From contig OY720635.1 of assembly GCA_963169105.1 (NCBI GenBank), positions 154,829,645 through 154,893,644 on the forward strand: 64,000 nt of DNA. Direction: 5' to 3'. Origin of the DNA: Ceriagrion tenellum (taxonomy: Eukaryota > Arthropoda > Insecta > Odonata > Coenagrionidae). A program made the position numbers and the translations under genes. Shown in pieces: positions 46,401 to 60,900 of this stretch. Below the pieces are notes generated by a model, which saw nothing but the letters and a program-made list of their open reading frames with translations, had not been told where the DNA came from and did no database searches. How positions within the stretch are numbered: position 1 is the first letter of the stretch; each line of letters starts with the position of its first letter.

Positions 46401-48908
46401 TTTGAAGTCTTTTTGATATTCAACTTTAATTTATTTGCATATCAACACAAACTGGGAGAGCCAATTCTGCAAAATTGCTTGTTTGGGCAGAAAATTAATA
46501 TTTCCAGTAAATTTTAATGAAAAAGATGTCTTCACCCTTTTCATTTACAATTATCCATATTTATACACAGTATCACAACGTTGAATGCCAAAGGCTCTAC
46601 TATATGACAGGAGAGAATATTTCTGGGTTTGAAAAGGAAAGGATTTTGGAGTTAAAATTCTTGATTAGACCATACGATGCACCCACACCACTAACATGAC
46701 TACACATCTACCGGATTACGTAGGATAAAACATTTGGATAGTACAAACCATTCCATACTTATTCAACCAAGAAGTTAGGAAATCACCAAAATAGGGGAAT
46801 AAGGTTACATAAATTATGTTACATTTCAATAGCAATTCACATTTATTGAATTATTTTCATCCCTTTTTATGGAAATGTGATCAACTTTCAGCAGGTTCAC
46901 TCCTATATGTGAGGAACTGCTTAATTTATTATGAAGGGAAATGGCACAACGTACATATACAGACATAAGGGTATGTTCATATCATATTGTTTAAGAATGA
47001 AACCAAATGAAATTTGGGAGATGATCAAGTCAAGGTAAAAATAAATCTGAGAAAACCACAAGACATCATGTCAGCTGATTAATATGCCTAATGTGATAAA
47101 CATGCCCATGCTGTTCATATTTATATAAGCAGATTCTTAGAATGAATCAAAGTCATTAATTTCAGCAGTAACATAAGCTGAAAAATATTTATTTCCTGAA
47201 GTGACTTTCTTTTTTACTAGAAATATCTAAAATCAAGTATATGAATTTCAATTGATGGCAGAGTGGCTGGAAACTCATGAAGTAATCTTTGTGGTAATAA
47301 TTATCAGATAATATTTTTAGTTGTTTCTGAAAGATTGCCACTAAGGTACATTCATCAATGAAAAGTCTGTTAGATATGATTTCTGTACAACTCATAGTAA
47401 GACAGAAAGAAATAAAAACTTGAGCACTCTTTAGCCATTGCTGTGCATTGGGAAAGTAGTTGAACTGTAGATGGTTAGATACTTCTACAAAAATAATGAT
47501 CTTTTAAAAAATGCATACTCTTAAAATAAATAGTGTTCCGTACAATCTATGGCAGCAATTATTGCAGTGTATCTAATCATAAGCCATGAACTAAGGAATG
47601 TCTGTGGTAATTTGATTTTTACCTATGCCAATCTTTGTGAAATACAATAAGTATATTGTATGTAACTTTTTTGACTAAAATAAGCATTATAGTTAAGCCA
47701 TGGGCATAATTAAAGGCTATATCTTACACTCATCATCATATAAAAGAACACAATGAAGCTAAAACTTTTACATTACAATCATTTATGACACTTATAAGAA
47801 TATATTGTGGAAAGCTGTAATATTATCTTTGCAGGTGACAATTTTAAATTCTTTGCATACAATACAATATAAAGCATCTCCATACGCCATCAAGGGTTTG
47901 ATGAAGCTCCAAACTTGGTCAAAGTAAATTATTATACCCACCCAAAAATAATAATACAATGAGAGGCAAACTCGAAGAGCCCAAAAATTTCAATAATTTG
48001 TACATATCTGAAAAAAAAGTCTTCCATCAATGGAGATTCTGGAAACTGATTATTCAAAACCTCAAAAGTGGTAGGTCGATACATAATAGCCCAGAAGGCA
48101 TAAATTTATAACAAACCAATAGATGTGCTTTTATCAGGTTGGAAGTGAAACTATCCCATGCCTATTATTTTTTTGATGCTAATAAAATTCTAAAATCTGA
48201 CAATTAAAAAAATATGACACGCTTACACATACACAGATACACACAGCCATCCCTGGCCAGGTTCTCCGCTGGAGATCCCACAAAAAGAAGGCAATCATCA
48301 ATCACAAGCACACATTCAAACTCACTCATGCACACAACCATTGCCTCGGCGCGATCAGTGAGCAGCATTTTTTAAAATAATGTAGAAAAAAATTTGAAAA
48401 TAAAAATGCCTTGCAAATTGGCTATTCCAATGCTAAGTATCCTCTCCTGATATTGTTTTTCTCCTAATTTCATACCATTCAATGGCCATGTGGCAGCATT
48501 CAATCACAAATAGGAATTTGGGATCTTTTCCTCGCTTCCTTCATGCAGAGCCTACGCAGTTAAGTAAAGGATAAATAGCTCTCTCCAAATCCCACTCTCT
48601 TACTCCAGGTGTCTCATTGTCCTTGAAATATGATATATGTACAGGCAAAGTACTCTCTCTCTCTCTTTTGTTCCAACCATCTCTGTGCAAGTGGTCCATG
48701 TTCAAAATGCCCTCGTCCTCTTCTACCTTGATCCACTGTAGAACTGGGATAAAGATGTCTTCAATTCTGTCAATACGCATGCACATTTGCATGCATACTA
48801 ATGCATAGATAAATCCTGAGTAGCGAATTCATTTCTGAGTCACAATGGCCCCCTCCCCTATTTGATGCCCTTCCATCTCTCACCTCCTTTCCTCCCGCCT
48901 CATATTTT
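40500..48908. other. Intergenic region between PhKgamma and the CG3556-like gene
   Basis: Both genes are on the minus strand, so this is the upstream region of PhKgamma and the downstream region of the CG3556-like gene. The PhKgamma promoter should lie in the first few hundred bases after 40500. I see no TATA box, gene, RNA gene or well-bounded transposon in the 8.4 kb. Confidence 0.6.
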
Positions 48909-48914
48909 TTTATT
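48909..48914 (-). promoter_or_regulatory. Possible polyadenylation signal overlapping the CG3556-like stop codon
   Basis: Minus-strand AATAAA immediately after CTGTG of the last codons. Its overlap with the stop codon would give a very short 3' UTR if used; a downstream alternative may exist. Confidence 0.4.
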
Positions 48915-48975
48915 CACAGCTTCTTGTACCAGAAAAGGAAATGGTCACCATCATTCACTAGCAAGTCATCAACTC
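48914..48975 (-). CDS. CG3556: CG3556-like terminal exon E and stop codon
   Basis: After attctttccag the exon reads GVDDLLVNDGDHFLFWYKKL and stops with TGA, the expected C-terminus of the family. An AATAAA hexamer overlaps the stop codon (48909-48914, minus strand). Confidence 0.92.
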
Positions 48976-51900
48976 CTGGAAAGAATAGAGGCAGTATATT
49001 ACATTATGTTTATTCTGTTTTACTATAATGATAATTTTTTTGGCATGCCATTGCAAAACAGGAGATGTGATGTTAAGTAGAAGAGAAGGGTAATTATAAT
49101 GCGTTACATGAGTGAATATGCTTCTTATGAAAGATTAAACTGCAGTAATAGAGGAATAATCTGAGGAAATCCTTGTGGTATGTGCAGAGAGTCTCAGAAA
49201 AATTAAACAAAGCAGAATGTCTGATATAAAAAATTCAGTAATGGATATATTTAGGTGAACGTGCAAACTTGCAATTGGCAAAACTTTTATAAAAGGTAAG
49301 TCAAGAATTGTGGTGCACTATGAAATAATGCAGAGGTCCCCAGACCAGTGCCGTGGTAGTACTCACAAGTAAGTTTTGATGATATCATTGCAAATTGGTA
49401 TTTTTGGGAATTTTAGTACAGTTGAAGGATTGAATTTACATGTGTCACCAATAATATTTTTCAGAAATTCAAATATAAGCTTCTACCTATGAGCTGTAGT
49501 GAGTAGTTTTCTGGAACTCTGCTAATACCAGTGGTACATAACGATACTACATAATAGGTTGGCTATATTATGGAAATTTGAGCCTGTTAAGCCCACTTTG
49601 CTATGTAATCCCTAAAGGGATATTTAAGCATGGGTTATATTTCAATAATAATATAATAATGAGATATCCCATTAAAATAGTGGGTTAAAGGGGTTATCTC
49701 AATAGTTTTAGGTTTAAATTTGTGGAAGTACATTATGAATAATGAAAAATAAAACTTTGTTTGATTCCACCAATCTTGATATGCCATTATTCTTTCAAAA
49801 TGCCAAAAGCCTTTGTATTCTTTCCATTGGGGGTGCAATCAAGTTTAACATTTTTGATAAAACGTTATTTAGGATTAATGCTTTAAACACTGAAAAAAGG
49901 CATCTATCTACCCATGTAAAGCTCTTTGCAATGATTATAATCAATTTGTCTCTTTTTTCTCATGCAAGGATTTCACTTATTATAGTTAGAGAGCATTGTA
50001 AGATTTCATTCTTTGTATCATTTAACTAAATTGAAATTTTCCTGTTTTCTGCACTACATTGCCTGCCTGCCATTACCTGCGGGACATTGCAGAAAGAAAG
50101 TTCTGTCCATACTGGCTTTCAAATCCCTAATATACCATCTTGCCTTAGGAGTTAAAGTATCATAATTAGAGATGAATATTTTAATTATAATTCTAAGCAT
50201 TTTAAATCTCTGTAGCTCCATATCTCTCGCTTAATATGCCAACCGGTTACTGCTAAGGTTAGACAAATATAGCAGCAGGAATTAGTGGTATGTAAATTGC
50301 ATTTTTGTCATTCTCATACAACCCCCTTTACTGATATGGTGTCATCAACTTCTCCAGGTATTTGATCCTCTATTTTTTTCAACAATTCTTTACCAAAACA
50401 GCACTTTAACCATCAAACTTCAAAGTCATATTTATTCTAGCAGCAAAAAATATTTAAAGTTGCATGTTTAATGACACTAGTACATCTGTTGACAAGGTTA
50501 GCAAAAATTTGCATCTTAGTTGCATGATTTTCACTTTCCTTGACTATAATACAGTCATTAAGGTGTGGTGATAACTTGATTGATGTTCTAATGACCTAAA
50601 TTTCTTTAATGGTACCTCCCCAAATTTTTTTGACATAGTGATTTCACAGAAAATGTACCCTAAACCCTTTTGAGAATGATTTACTCACCTCTGGGTGAGA
50701 GTTGGTGATGAGATGGAGGGTCCATTGGATCTGGAAGTGTGGCAAGTCGGTAAAGGAGCCAATAGCAGTGAGCTCTAGGCTGCTCTCGGAGGTTGTGGAT
50801 TGTGTGGATGTAGTGACCATTGGGCCAGGTTGAGGAGGCAAACCTTTTAGGGAAAAGATGACAGAAAATAAGTGGGGTAATTACTTACACCAAATCATTT
50901 TGTGGTTGCTCCAGTTTTGTTTCTACATCTAACATATTGATTCGGTCAAACCATGTATTCTCTTATGCTTTCTTCCGACAGAATACTTGGGAATACATGG
51001 TTTTTATACTTGATTTCAACCTTTTAAATTTCAAATGAACTTAGCTGTACTTGCTCAAGTTGGCTTCACTTCTGAAAAGTGAAGCTTGCCACATGCAGCG
51101 TTCATATAATGATAAAAGGAATGAGGAAGGGGATTATTATTTTTTTGCTTATTATGAAAGCCAGAAACATTCTCATTCCAGATTACAGTGAAACCTCAGT
51201 TCACGGACACCTCTGACTTACGGACACCTCTGACTTAAGGGCAGTATTCGATTCCACGGCAGAAGGATATGCATCTGTATAAGGATCGAACCTCTAGTAT
51301 ACGGACACTCCCACTTACGGACACGGACACCTTGTTGGGCACAATTTTTCTCCTATACGAACACCATCACCATGGGTTTTCTGAGCCATCTCTCAAAAAT
51401 GGAAAGTTTTTCCTCTACAAATAGCGTTTATGAATACCTGGGGGAAAGAGGACGGCGAAAATGGTCAAACCTGTGAAGATACAAGAATGCGCATATGGCG
51501 GAATGAACGAAAGGGTGTCCTGGAATGCATTCTTGGATATGCTAATCCCAAACGAAAGAGTACTTTAGCCAGACGTGCGTAGGACCCTCGAGCAAGCGGT
51601 TGCCTATGATTCGTACGCAGCAGTCTACAGATAACACAACTTGCAGAGGGGGAATAGACAGAAGGGTGTCCTGGAATGAATTCTTGGAAATGCTAATCCC
51701 AAACGAAGGAGCACCTCACGGAGGCCTCGGCCCCGAGGGTAGCGGGACACGGCCACGAAGGAGGCCTCGGTAAGATGCGAGTCGGGTGACCGCTGCCGAG
51801 CAATCGGCTGCCTATGATTCATACGCAGCCAATTACCAGCCGTCTTCTACTGTTGGATGTGGAACTCTTTGGCTTTCGACAGATAATGCACTTTCAGTAC

Positions 51901-54900
51901 CTTTTGAACCGCTCCTACTGTGCCACCTTGCCGTCACTTGTGCGTTGTGACAGTTCATACTGTTTTCGGTGCTAGCTTGATTTTATTACGTGATGCCGAA
52001 GGGTAAAAGTCTTTCCTTACGAGAGAAAGTGCAGGTGTTGGAACATGCGGATGAAGAAAAGAGTGGTGTCCATAAATTAGCGGTTCATTTTGGTGTGAGT
52101 AAGACTCAAATCGCTAATATTCTGAAGCAGAAGGAGACCATCATGAAGTTGTGGACGGAAAATCATTATGAAAACGTTAAAGTTCGGTCGGCCCCGGTGG
52201 CAGCGGGGTTATAGTCCTCGCTTGTCAGTCCGAGGGTCGCGGGTTCGAGTCCCGCCTGGGTGGTTTTTCACCACTCAGGACATGGTTGGTATTCGTCTAC
52301 TATTAATTATTAATCATCCGATGTAATAGGCCTTGGTTGTACTGTTTGCGGGGGTATGAGTATAAATAAAAAATAAATTAAAACGAGTGATTCCTTTGGG
52401 AAACAAATTGAACACTGTTCTCTTCGAGTGGTTCACGAAAGTGTGGGCAAATAATTTGCCAATCTCCGGACCACTTTTACAAGAAAAAGCGCTTGAAGTT
52501 GCAGTGGCACTGGGTATAGAGAACTTTAAGGCCTCAAATCGGTGGCTGGAAAAATTCCGTTTAAGACATAATATCGTGTTTAAAGCTGTGTGCGGGGAGG
52601 CTGCAGAGGTGTGCAAAGAAGGTGCTACGGAGTGGATTGAAAGGTTACCTGTGCTGCTAGAAAACTTCGAACCCAGGGACATCTACAATGCAGATGAAAC
52701 AGGATTGTTTTTTAGGGCCTTACCTAACAAAACCCTGGCACTAAAATCAGAAAAATGCTCTGGAGGGAAGGCGTCTAAGGAGAGGCTGACGGTCTTACTT
52801 GGCGCAAACATGGAAGGTGATTTTCTGAGACCGCTGGTAATAGGAAAAGCTGAAAATCCAAGGTGCTTCAAAGGAGTGAGTAAAAATAAACTACCCATTA
52901 CGTGAAAATCAAATAAGGAGGCTTGGATGACTACGGAGATAATGACAGAGTGGTTGCAAAAACTCGATAAAAAATGGGACAAGAAAAGAAAGATTTTGCT
53001 ATTTCTTGACAATGCTCCTTGCCATCCCGATTTAAAGTTAAAAAATATCAAATTAATTTTTTTCCCTCCAAACACTTCAAGTGTATTACAACCAATGGAC
53101 CAAGGCATCATTAAAAATTTCAAAGTCCTCTACAGACAGTTCATTTTGAAAAGCATGCTATCAAAAGTTGACCACGGGCATTCCCACACTCGTGTGGGGA
53201 AGTCGATTACTGTTCTAAATGCAATATTTTGGATTGATCGAACGATCAAAAACATAAAAAGTTCAACAGTGTGTAATTGTTTTGTTAAATCGGGGTTCTG
53301 TAAAATTGAATTATCACCAGAGGTGGAAGATGTTACAGATGGCTTGCAGTAAGACATTTTGTTAAATGATGCTGGCGAAAGTGCTGAATATGTGAGCATT
53401 GATTCTAATTTGTTGACCGTGGACCACGAGGTTGAAATGGAAGAAATTATCAAAAGTACTCTTGATGAAGGAGACGACGAAATCAGTGAAAGTGATGACA
53501 GTGAGCCTGAGCTTATAGTGGAAGAGATGCTTGTAGTATCGTATGCCTCAAATGCGTTGCATCAAATTGAACTGTTAAAAAAATTTGCATTTCAAAAGGC
53601 AACAGCGAGGCATTAAGTAGCCTTATTGATGTACAGTTAAATTTTGAAAAACAATTTGTTACAAAAAGAAATAAACAAACCAAAATCAATGATTTCTTTA
53701 CTCCTAAGTGATCTATGTATTTGTATGTATGCATATTAAAATGTGTAAATGCTTCGAGAATTTTAAATATATGTGTGTAAATGCATTACGTTATTTTATT
53801 ATTTCCAATTTATTTTTAATTATTCAGAAGTGATATTTGAAATAAAAGGATTTCTTTTAGCTGCCTTAAATTCCTACAATATAATATTTGCGTGGTAAAA
53901 TAAAGCGTAAAAATGATGTTTTCTTTGGGTCACCTCCAACTTATGGACACCTCTCACTTAAGGACACATTTTCTGGGACCGTTATTGTCCGTAAGTGAGA
54001 GGTTTCACTGTACTTAATTTGAATATTACCCTAGTTTCTATGTTCAATGTCATCATCTGGTAGATGACATTGAACATCAAAATTCAGGTTGTATTAAAGT
54101 AAAGTAAAGATGAATAACTAAGTCACTGGTTTTCATTGTGATATACAAAGACTCCCCATAAAGCTATGCCTGAAACCACCAATTATTTTTACTTCTTTAT
54201 GAATTCGATCTTTAAAATTTCAACTAAAAGCATCAATGCTTCCTGAACTTGTTAAAAATATGATGGAATGAAGTATGCCTGCATCTTAATTTTAAACTTA
54301 AAAAACGTATTTAATTTTTTCACCTTTTTGCCAAAAATTAGTCCCCTGAAAAGCGTTTTATAGTCCTAATTCTAACAGTGGAAGGGCAAAGATATTTATC
54401 CGATTTTAAAGCTTCATCTTTTTCAAAGAGAGAGATAATATTTAAAATGGATAATCTTGATATTTCTATTGTTGCTTAATTTTTAAAGTATAAAAGTAGT
54501 TTAATAGTGTTTCTAAAACACGACATCTCAGAATCTCCAGACACTTTTTTCATAAACTATACATATACTTTGATAGTAATGTCAATAACACAGCTGCACA
54601 ATGGCGCATTTTGGATTCAATTATTGGTGGAAAGCGTAGAAATGAGAATTTATTGACAATAAAAGCAAGTAATGGCACCATTGTTACTGAGTGTCAGGAC
54701 ATTGTCAATGAATTCAGTTGTCATTTTGGAAAAGTGATTGAATCATTGGACCAGAACACTCATTTGCAAGATAATATGGATGAATATCTTAAAATTTTTC
54801 CATCCATTAATTTACGTGATTCATTGTTTTTTGTACCAACAAATGAGAAAGAAATTAGTAACATTATTAAAGAACTAAAGCCAAAAAAATCCAAAGGCAT

Positions 54901-57900
54901 TGATAGTATTTCTGTATATGTTATTAAAGCAATTAATGAAAATATTTCTCCTGTTCTTGCTTATATCGTTAATTTAAGTATGCACACCGGAATATTCCCG
55001 AGCCAGTTGAAAACAGCAATAGTTGTACCTATTTTTAAGAAAGGTGATAAAATGGATATAAACAATTATAGACCAATATCTCTCCTATCTGTGTTTTCCA
55101 AAATTATTGAAAAAGTTACTAAAATTCGGCTTCTTAATTATTTAAATAAGCACAGTTTCTTTAACAATAATCAATTCGGGTTTCTGAGTGGTAAAAGTAC
55201 AGAAGATGCCTTATTAAAATTCTGTTCAGACTTGAACGATGGACTGAATAAGAACTGCAAAGTTGCGGGCCTGTTTGTGGACATAACCAAAGCTTTTGAC
55301 TCTGTTAATCACAAGATATTAATGAAGCAATTATGGGAAACTGGTATACGCGGTGTTGCGTATGATTGGTTTAAAAGTTATCTATGTGATCGATACCAAT
55401 GTGTGCGTCTACAAAATTACTATAGTGAAAAGATCCAACTTACCTGTGGTGTACCACAGGGTTCTGTGTTAGGCCCCATACTATTTTTAATTTACGTAAA
55501 TAGTTTATGTGGTGGCAGGTTTAAAGGTGAACTAACGTCCTTTGCAGACGATACTGCACTAAGCTATTCTGCTAACTGTATCGACGATTTATATGAACAG
55601 ATGCAAAGTGACCTCAAAACTCTTAGGGTATGGTTCTCAGCAAACTGTATGCTACTGAGTTCAAAAACGAAATATGTTGTATTTAGCACGAGTAAAACTA
55701 TTTTTAATAAAAATAAACTATATTATCAATGTGTAAATTGTGTAAAAAGAGATGTTATTTTCTGTGAAAAATGTATTTTGATAGAACAGGTTAGTCAAAT
55801 TAAGTACTTGGGCTTATACATTGATCAAAATTTTAAATGGAAGATTCATATAAATAAGTTAAAATCAGAAATGATTTCTATGGTAAGAAAATTCTACTTC
55901 CTCAGATACATTTGCCCTGAAAAAGTATTGAGGATGGTGTATTATGCTCTTGTCAACTCTAGACTTCAATATGGAATTACTTGCTGGGGTGGAGCATACT
56001 TTACCACCATTAAACCTTTACTGGTGGCACAAAAAAGGGTTGTCAGGGTTATTACGTGGTCGTCAAGAAAAAGCCACGCATTCCCTCTTTTTAGAAAACT
56101 AAATATTCTGCCATTAAGGCACTTATTCATTTATAAAGTGCTAAGAGTCTTTTATAATCGTGGCGGAGAAAAGGCCAAACCTAAAAAATATTTCATTAGA
56201 CTTGAGACAGGCTTTAAAATACTTAGGCCAAAGAACGAAATTTTTCGTCATTCATATCTATATCTGGGGCCAAAACTTTTTCGTACTCTGCCAAAGGATG
56301 TGGCAAAGAAAGACACAGAATCGGGATTTGCTTCAGCTGTTAAAAAATGGTTATTGTGTCACGAGGAAGTAGAGACTTTGTTTCAAAAGATTGTATAAAA
56401 ATGTATTAGGAATGTTAATTACTAAAATTGGGTTTGTGTTTGATTTGAGATTGTTTACTGTCAACTTAATTCATCTATTAAATGTGGTTTATGCATTTTT
56501 TGTTTCCTAAATATAAGTTTTCGTTGAACTGTGTAAATTGTTGATATTGCTCAAGTTATTGTAAAACCTCAAGTTAAAGTGAACGTGTAATAACTTGAAT
56601 TTTTCATTTTTTTTAATATATGAATGCACATTAAGGTATAGAAGCAATAGAAAATTTTTTGAGAAAATGTGTTTGATAACTGAACAGCACCAGCTCTGCC
56701 ACAAAAACTTTCAGATGATGGTAACCCCAAATCAGGTTGTTCCTCTGGGGTACCTATGTTCCTATATTTGTATAAATAACCAAATGTACACACATATGTA
56801 TGGAATAAAGAATTATTATTATTATTATTATATAACAAACTACCCGTAAAAAGTATCCCATAGAAATTCATGAATTCGTTTTTAAATGGTATGTAAACAT
56901 TTGCATTTTTCTCGCGCCCGGTTCTGCGGGATCAGCCTCGGAGTTAGCATGTAGCAGACAAGTATTACGGCTCCAGCTCATTGTATTAAGTGTTATAAAC
57001 CATGTTATGGACAACTAAGTGTTTAGAATTGTTACTTATACTGCTACATAAATCCCATTTTCGTAATATCCTAAATAAGATATCCCCTGTTAGGGATTCG
57101 TTATAAGACCATGCAATAATATTGGCAACTCGCTGCAGAAGTGTAACGGTGTACTTAAGGCCTACAAAATTCATGGGTTTTAAAATATTAAATGCTTTGT
57201 AATAAAAGTTAAAAATACTTCTGTATATTTAAGACTTAAGCAACTTAAGAGAGCGTGTTTTCTATAAAATTTAGCTCCAAAGGCTCATCGTCATACCTAA
57301 AAAAATTACTTCTAAAATCTAGGTCTGCTCTGTTGCCACTAAAGCTGGATCGACAGGCACGAGTTTCAACTGTATATGGTAACAACATCAAGCAGTGGCA
57401 AAAACCATGAACGCCGGTAAATCGTATTCGGTGAACAGTGTATCGAGAAGAACTCAGAACTACAAATTATCATTGAGTTAATCGGGAGAGTGCCAATGAG
57501 ATGGGTAAATGGTTTCCCCTGATAAATAAGGACGATTTACCGTGACTGTGGGTCAAAAAAAGTACTAAATACCACAATTTTGTTTGTATTTCTTCAAAAA
57601 TGATGCTTTCAACGATAATATGCCTTATCCATTGGAAGAAAAATTCCAGGCATGTACAAAAATGAAGACTACCCGACGTAAATATTTACACTTGAAACGG
57701 TTTCCAGCAATACGATTAAACGTCAACGCCATTACAGACAAATCTACGCATTGCGACTTCAAGGATTGGATTATCCACTGATGACTCTAACATGAGACGG
57801 TCAGGTTTCTATATTTTCTCACCATTTATTTGTTTGGAAGAATTTACCTCTAATAAACGGGTTCTTCCGCAAAAATGGCATTAGCAATAGATAAAAAATA

Positions 57901-60900
57901 TTGTTTTTCCTCACGTTTCACAGGTTTCCGTATTTAAGACCATATCATTGTTAGCTTAAATTTTTGCTAGGAAAACCATAATTTCGTGATTCATGTCTAA
58001 CAGGGAGTATTTTTCTTAAACGAGCCATGAAATGAATGATATTTAAGTAATTTACACTAAAAAAACTTTCATTGACTAATTCTGGCTTTGCATGGTACAA
58101 TAAGTAATTTTACAAGGAATCTAATCTGAAGCAAAGAGTCTGATAGTGACATGTCATATTTACCAGAATAATTACACTAGAGGGATGAATATGAGGAATC
58201 ATCGTTACTTTCTGCTACTATGAAGATGGCAGAGAAATTCCTCAATCGCTCTTTTTCGTTTGCTTCCAAGAGGTTGGATTCGCATTCTTCGCGGCACGAG
58301 ATAAAAATCTCCTAGAGTTCGAGTGATTACTTCTAATAATTCATGAATTTTTTCTGCCACACTGTTATGTTTTATTCCAATGGTGATTGCAGATGAGCTC
58401 ACTAGGAAATTCAAGAAGAATTATAAGGACCGCTTCCGCGCAGTTTAAGTACTCACTGGAATCGCTCGTCGCGCTGTGCCGCCTCGGCCATGACGCTGTA
58501 GAATGAGGAGTTCTTTTGCGCTTTGAGCGTGAGCGACAGCGACTCGGAGATGTTCGGCCCAACCCACAGCGTGTACGTCACCACGGCGTCTCCTTCGGCC
58601 CCCGACGCCGTCCCCGACGCCGCCACCACTGTCCCGTTCTTCTTAGTTGACGCCCCTCCTTTGGCCACCGCCGCGCCCTCGGACGACTTGTGGTGAGATG
58701 CCGCATCGAAGTCATCGCTGGCCGGAGAGCCACGTACGGAAGAGTGAGTCACGGCTCCTGAAATCGAAAGTTCGTCACACACATGCCAAGTTAGTTAGAT
58801 CACGGAGCGAGAATCTAACAGATTTGCACAAAATTTTGCGGAAACAGGCAAAAAATATAGGCAAAGTAGCCAAAAAGCAATTAATGAAGTAAATAGTAAA
58901 GCAGAAATAAATGTGCTTTAAAATTTTTTTGCAAAAACAATTTTTATCACTATGACAAAAATATGAAACATCTAAATATCAAAGATTCCTTTATACAATT
59001 CATTTTGGTAAAGCAGGTGGAGCTGTAAAAGAGTAGTTTCCATTGTGATTCGAGTATTTAAAAAAAGTGTATTTGACAGAATTAATACGCACATGAGCGT
59101 AGTCTTTGATATAGCGGATGAAACGACACAAAATAAATGGTGTCAAAAAATAGCACCATTGGAAGGAGACTCAATCAAAATATGCATGTTGAATAGTGAA
59201 ATAATGAGAAAAAATTTACGCGAGACTGAGGAATAAATTACAGAGTACTACCTGAAAAATTTACTTAACTACAACAGTCACACTTTATTAATTAAAGAGA
59301 GGGAAAGAGTATGGGGTAAACTCTTATTACGTAAAATGCATCGACTGAAAGAAGAAAGTATTGTTTGCATTTACTGTAAATCAAAAAAATCAACCGATGA
59401 ACCTGCACAGCTAGATGCATAAGAACGTAGAAATGAGATTCCTCACGATTTTTTTTTTCAATCATATACTGAGATTGGAAGAAGATCAAGGGACATTTAA
59501 TTTTATAAAACAGGGGTGATATATTTCTCAAAGTAAAGGTAAAGGACATGTACTACAGAGCAAGCCGAAACTGTAATAAAAGAAGTAATAGTGGAAAAGT
59601 TTGTTTTTTTACTGTGATCGACACAGTCAGAATTTCTAGAATAGAAACCAATGAGGACTTAAGCGGCATTATCTCCCAATCATGGCCCCAAGGACGTTAA
59701 ATATCGATCATTTTCTTCCTCTGATACCGGTCGTTGCAACGTAAACAAATCCGCCATTTATGTATTTATTGTAGTGCGTTTTCTACAAGCATAACATAGG
59801 TAATTCATTGTTTTCATTGACTTGGAAATTCATAAGTATTTAAAATGATGGCTTTCTACGCATATTCGTAGATTTTATTGTGTGTGCTATGAAAGTAAGT
59901 ATTACTTTACCGCATTACTTGCGGCTGTGCGATGGAAAAGGTTGCAAAGACCAATATGGAGAGAATCACGAATATATCAATCAAACGACCTTGCCATTAT
60001 CTATAATACGCTGGCCATCTCGTTGCCTGAAGTGGTGCCAGGGCGAGGATAAGCCTGCATTCCCCCAAGGAAACAGTCCCGTGGAAAATCAAGTGAGCCG
60101 ACGGACAAAAAGTGAGAATGTTTGAGGTGGCAGGTCAAAAGCATTTGAGAGAGCGCTGCTTGTAGCGGAAGGCAGAAAGAGAAGACAATACAGTGGAGGG
60201 CAGGGGGAGAGTAATATAACAGTGAGTATTGTGTCCTGGAAGTTATAAAAAAGCACTCAGGGGAAGAACAGAATTTGATGGGGAAGGTAGAAGACGGGGG
60301 ATTACGAAAAAAGAATTGTTTACAAAAACAAGAGACGCAATTTAGCATTACTCGTAAATTGCGGGAATAAAAATTATTGCCACCAATTTTTATCTGGAAA
60401 TCTCGGGATAATTTTTATTGAACATAGAATCGGTGGAGTAGACCAAGTGGAGAAGTTTTCCCGAAGAACTCAAAACGTAAATCTTTCATTACGACTGATC
60501 ATATAAAAAATGGTAAGAATTGCCATGGGTTGCCAACCTTTTGACAGAAGGTTGCCTTTCAATTGCAACCCTCTGTCGATTGTTACCACTATCAACTCCA
60601 ATACTGCCATGGAAATCCGTGCTCACACACCGAAGTGTCGCTTGCTAATGACTTACAAGGTATACTGCCGTGTAAGTTACTTCAATAAGTAAAGCCGCCT
60701 TTATGGACCATTGGTTGAACATCAACCATCGGTTGACCATCGACAATCGATTTTAAATTGACCTTCGACTATCAATTGACCAACGATAATCGAGCGACCA
60801 TCAGCAATCGATCAACCTATGGCAATGAGTTGACCATCGACAATCGTTTGAAAATCAACCGTCGAAAAAAGCATTCGATGCCTGACATCGACATCGAACG

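Larger units (their letters stand above)
51186..54010 (+). mobile_element. Tigger/pogo DNA transposon with TA duplication
   Basis: Starts CAGTGAAACCTCAGTTCACG and ends with GTAAGTGAGAGGTTTCACTG; TA at 51184-51185 and 54011-54012. Subterminal regions at both ends contain repeated CTTACGGACACCTC / CTTAAGGACAC words, probable transposase sites. The 5' leader holds a tandem duplication (51501-51632 and 51651-51840), and a SINE interrupts the coding region. Located in the intron between exons C and D of the CG3556-like gene. Confidence 0.93.

Noticed and set aside
48541..48792. 83-codon minus-strand open frame downstream of the CG3556-like stop
   Set aside because: Lies beyond the stop codon and poly(A) hexamer and shows no domain.
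58205..58414. 69-codon minus-strand open frame next to CG3556-like exon C
   Set aside because: Does not match the expected continuation of the gene, which is found in phase at 50689-50843.
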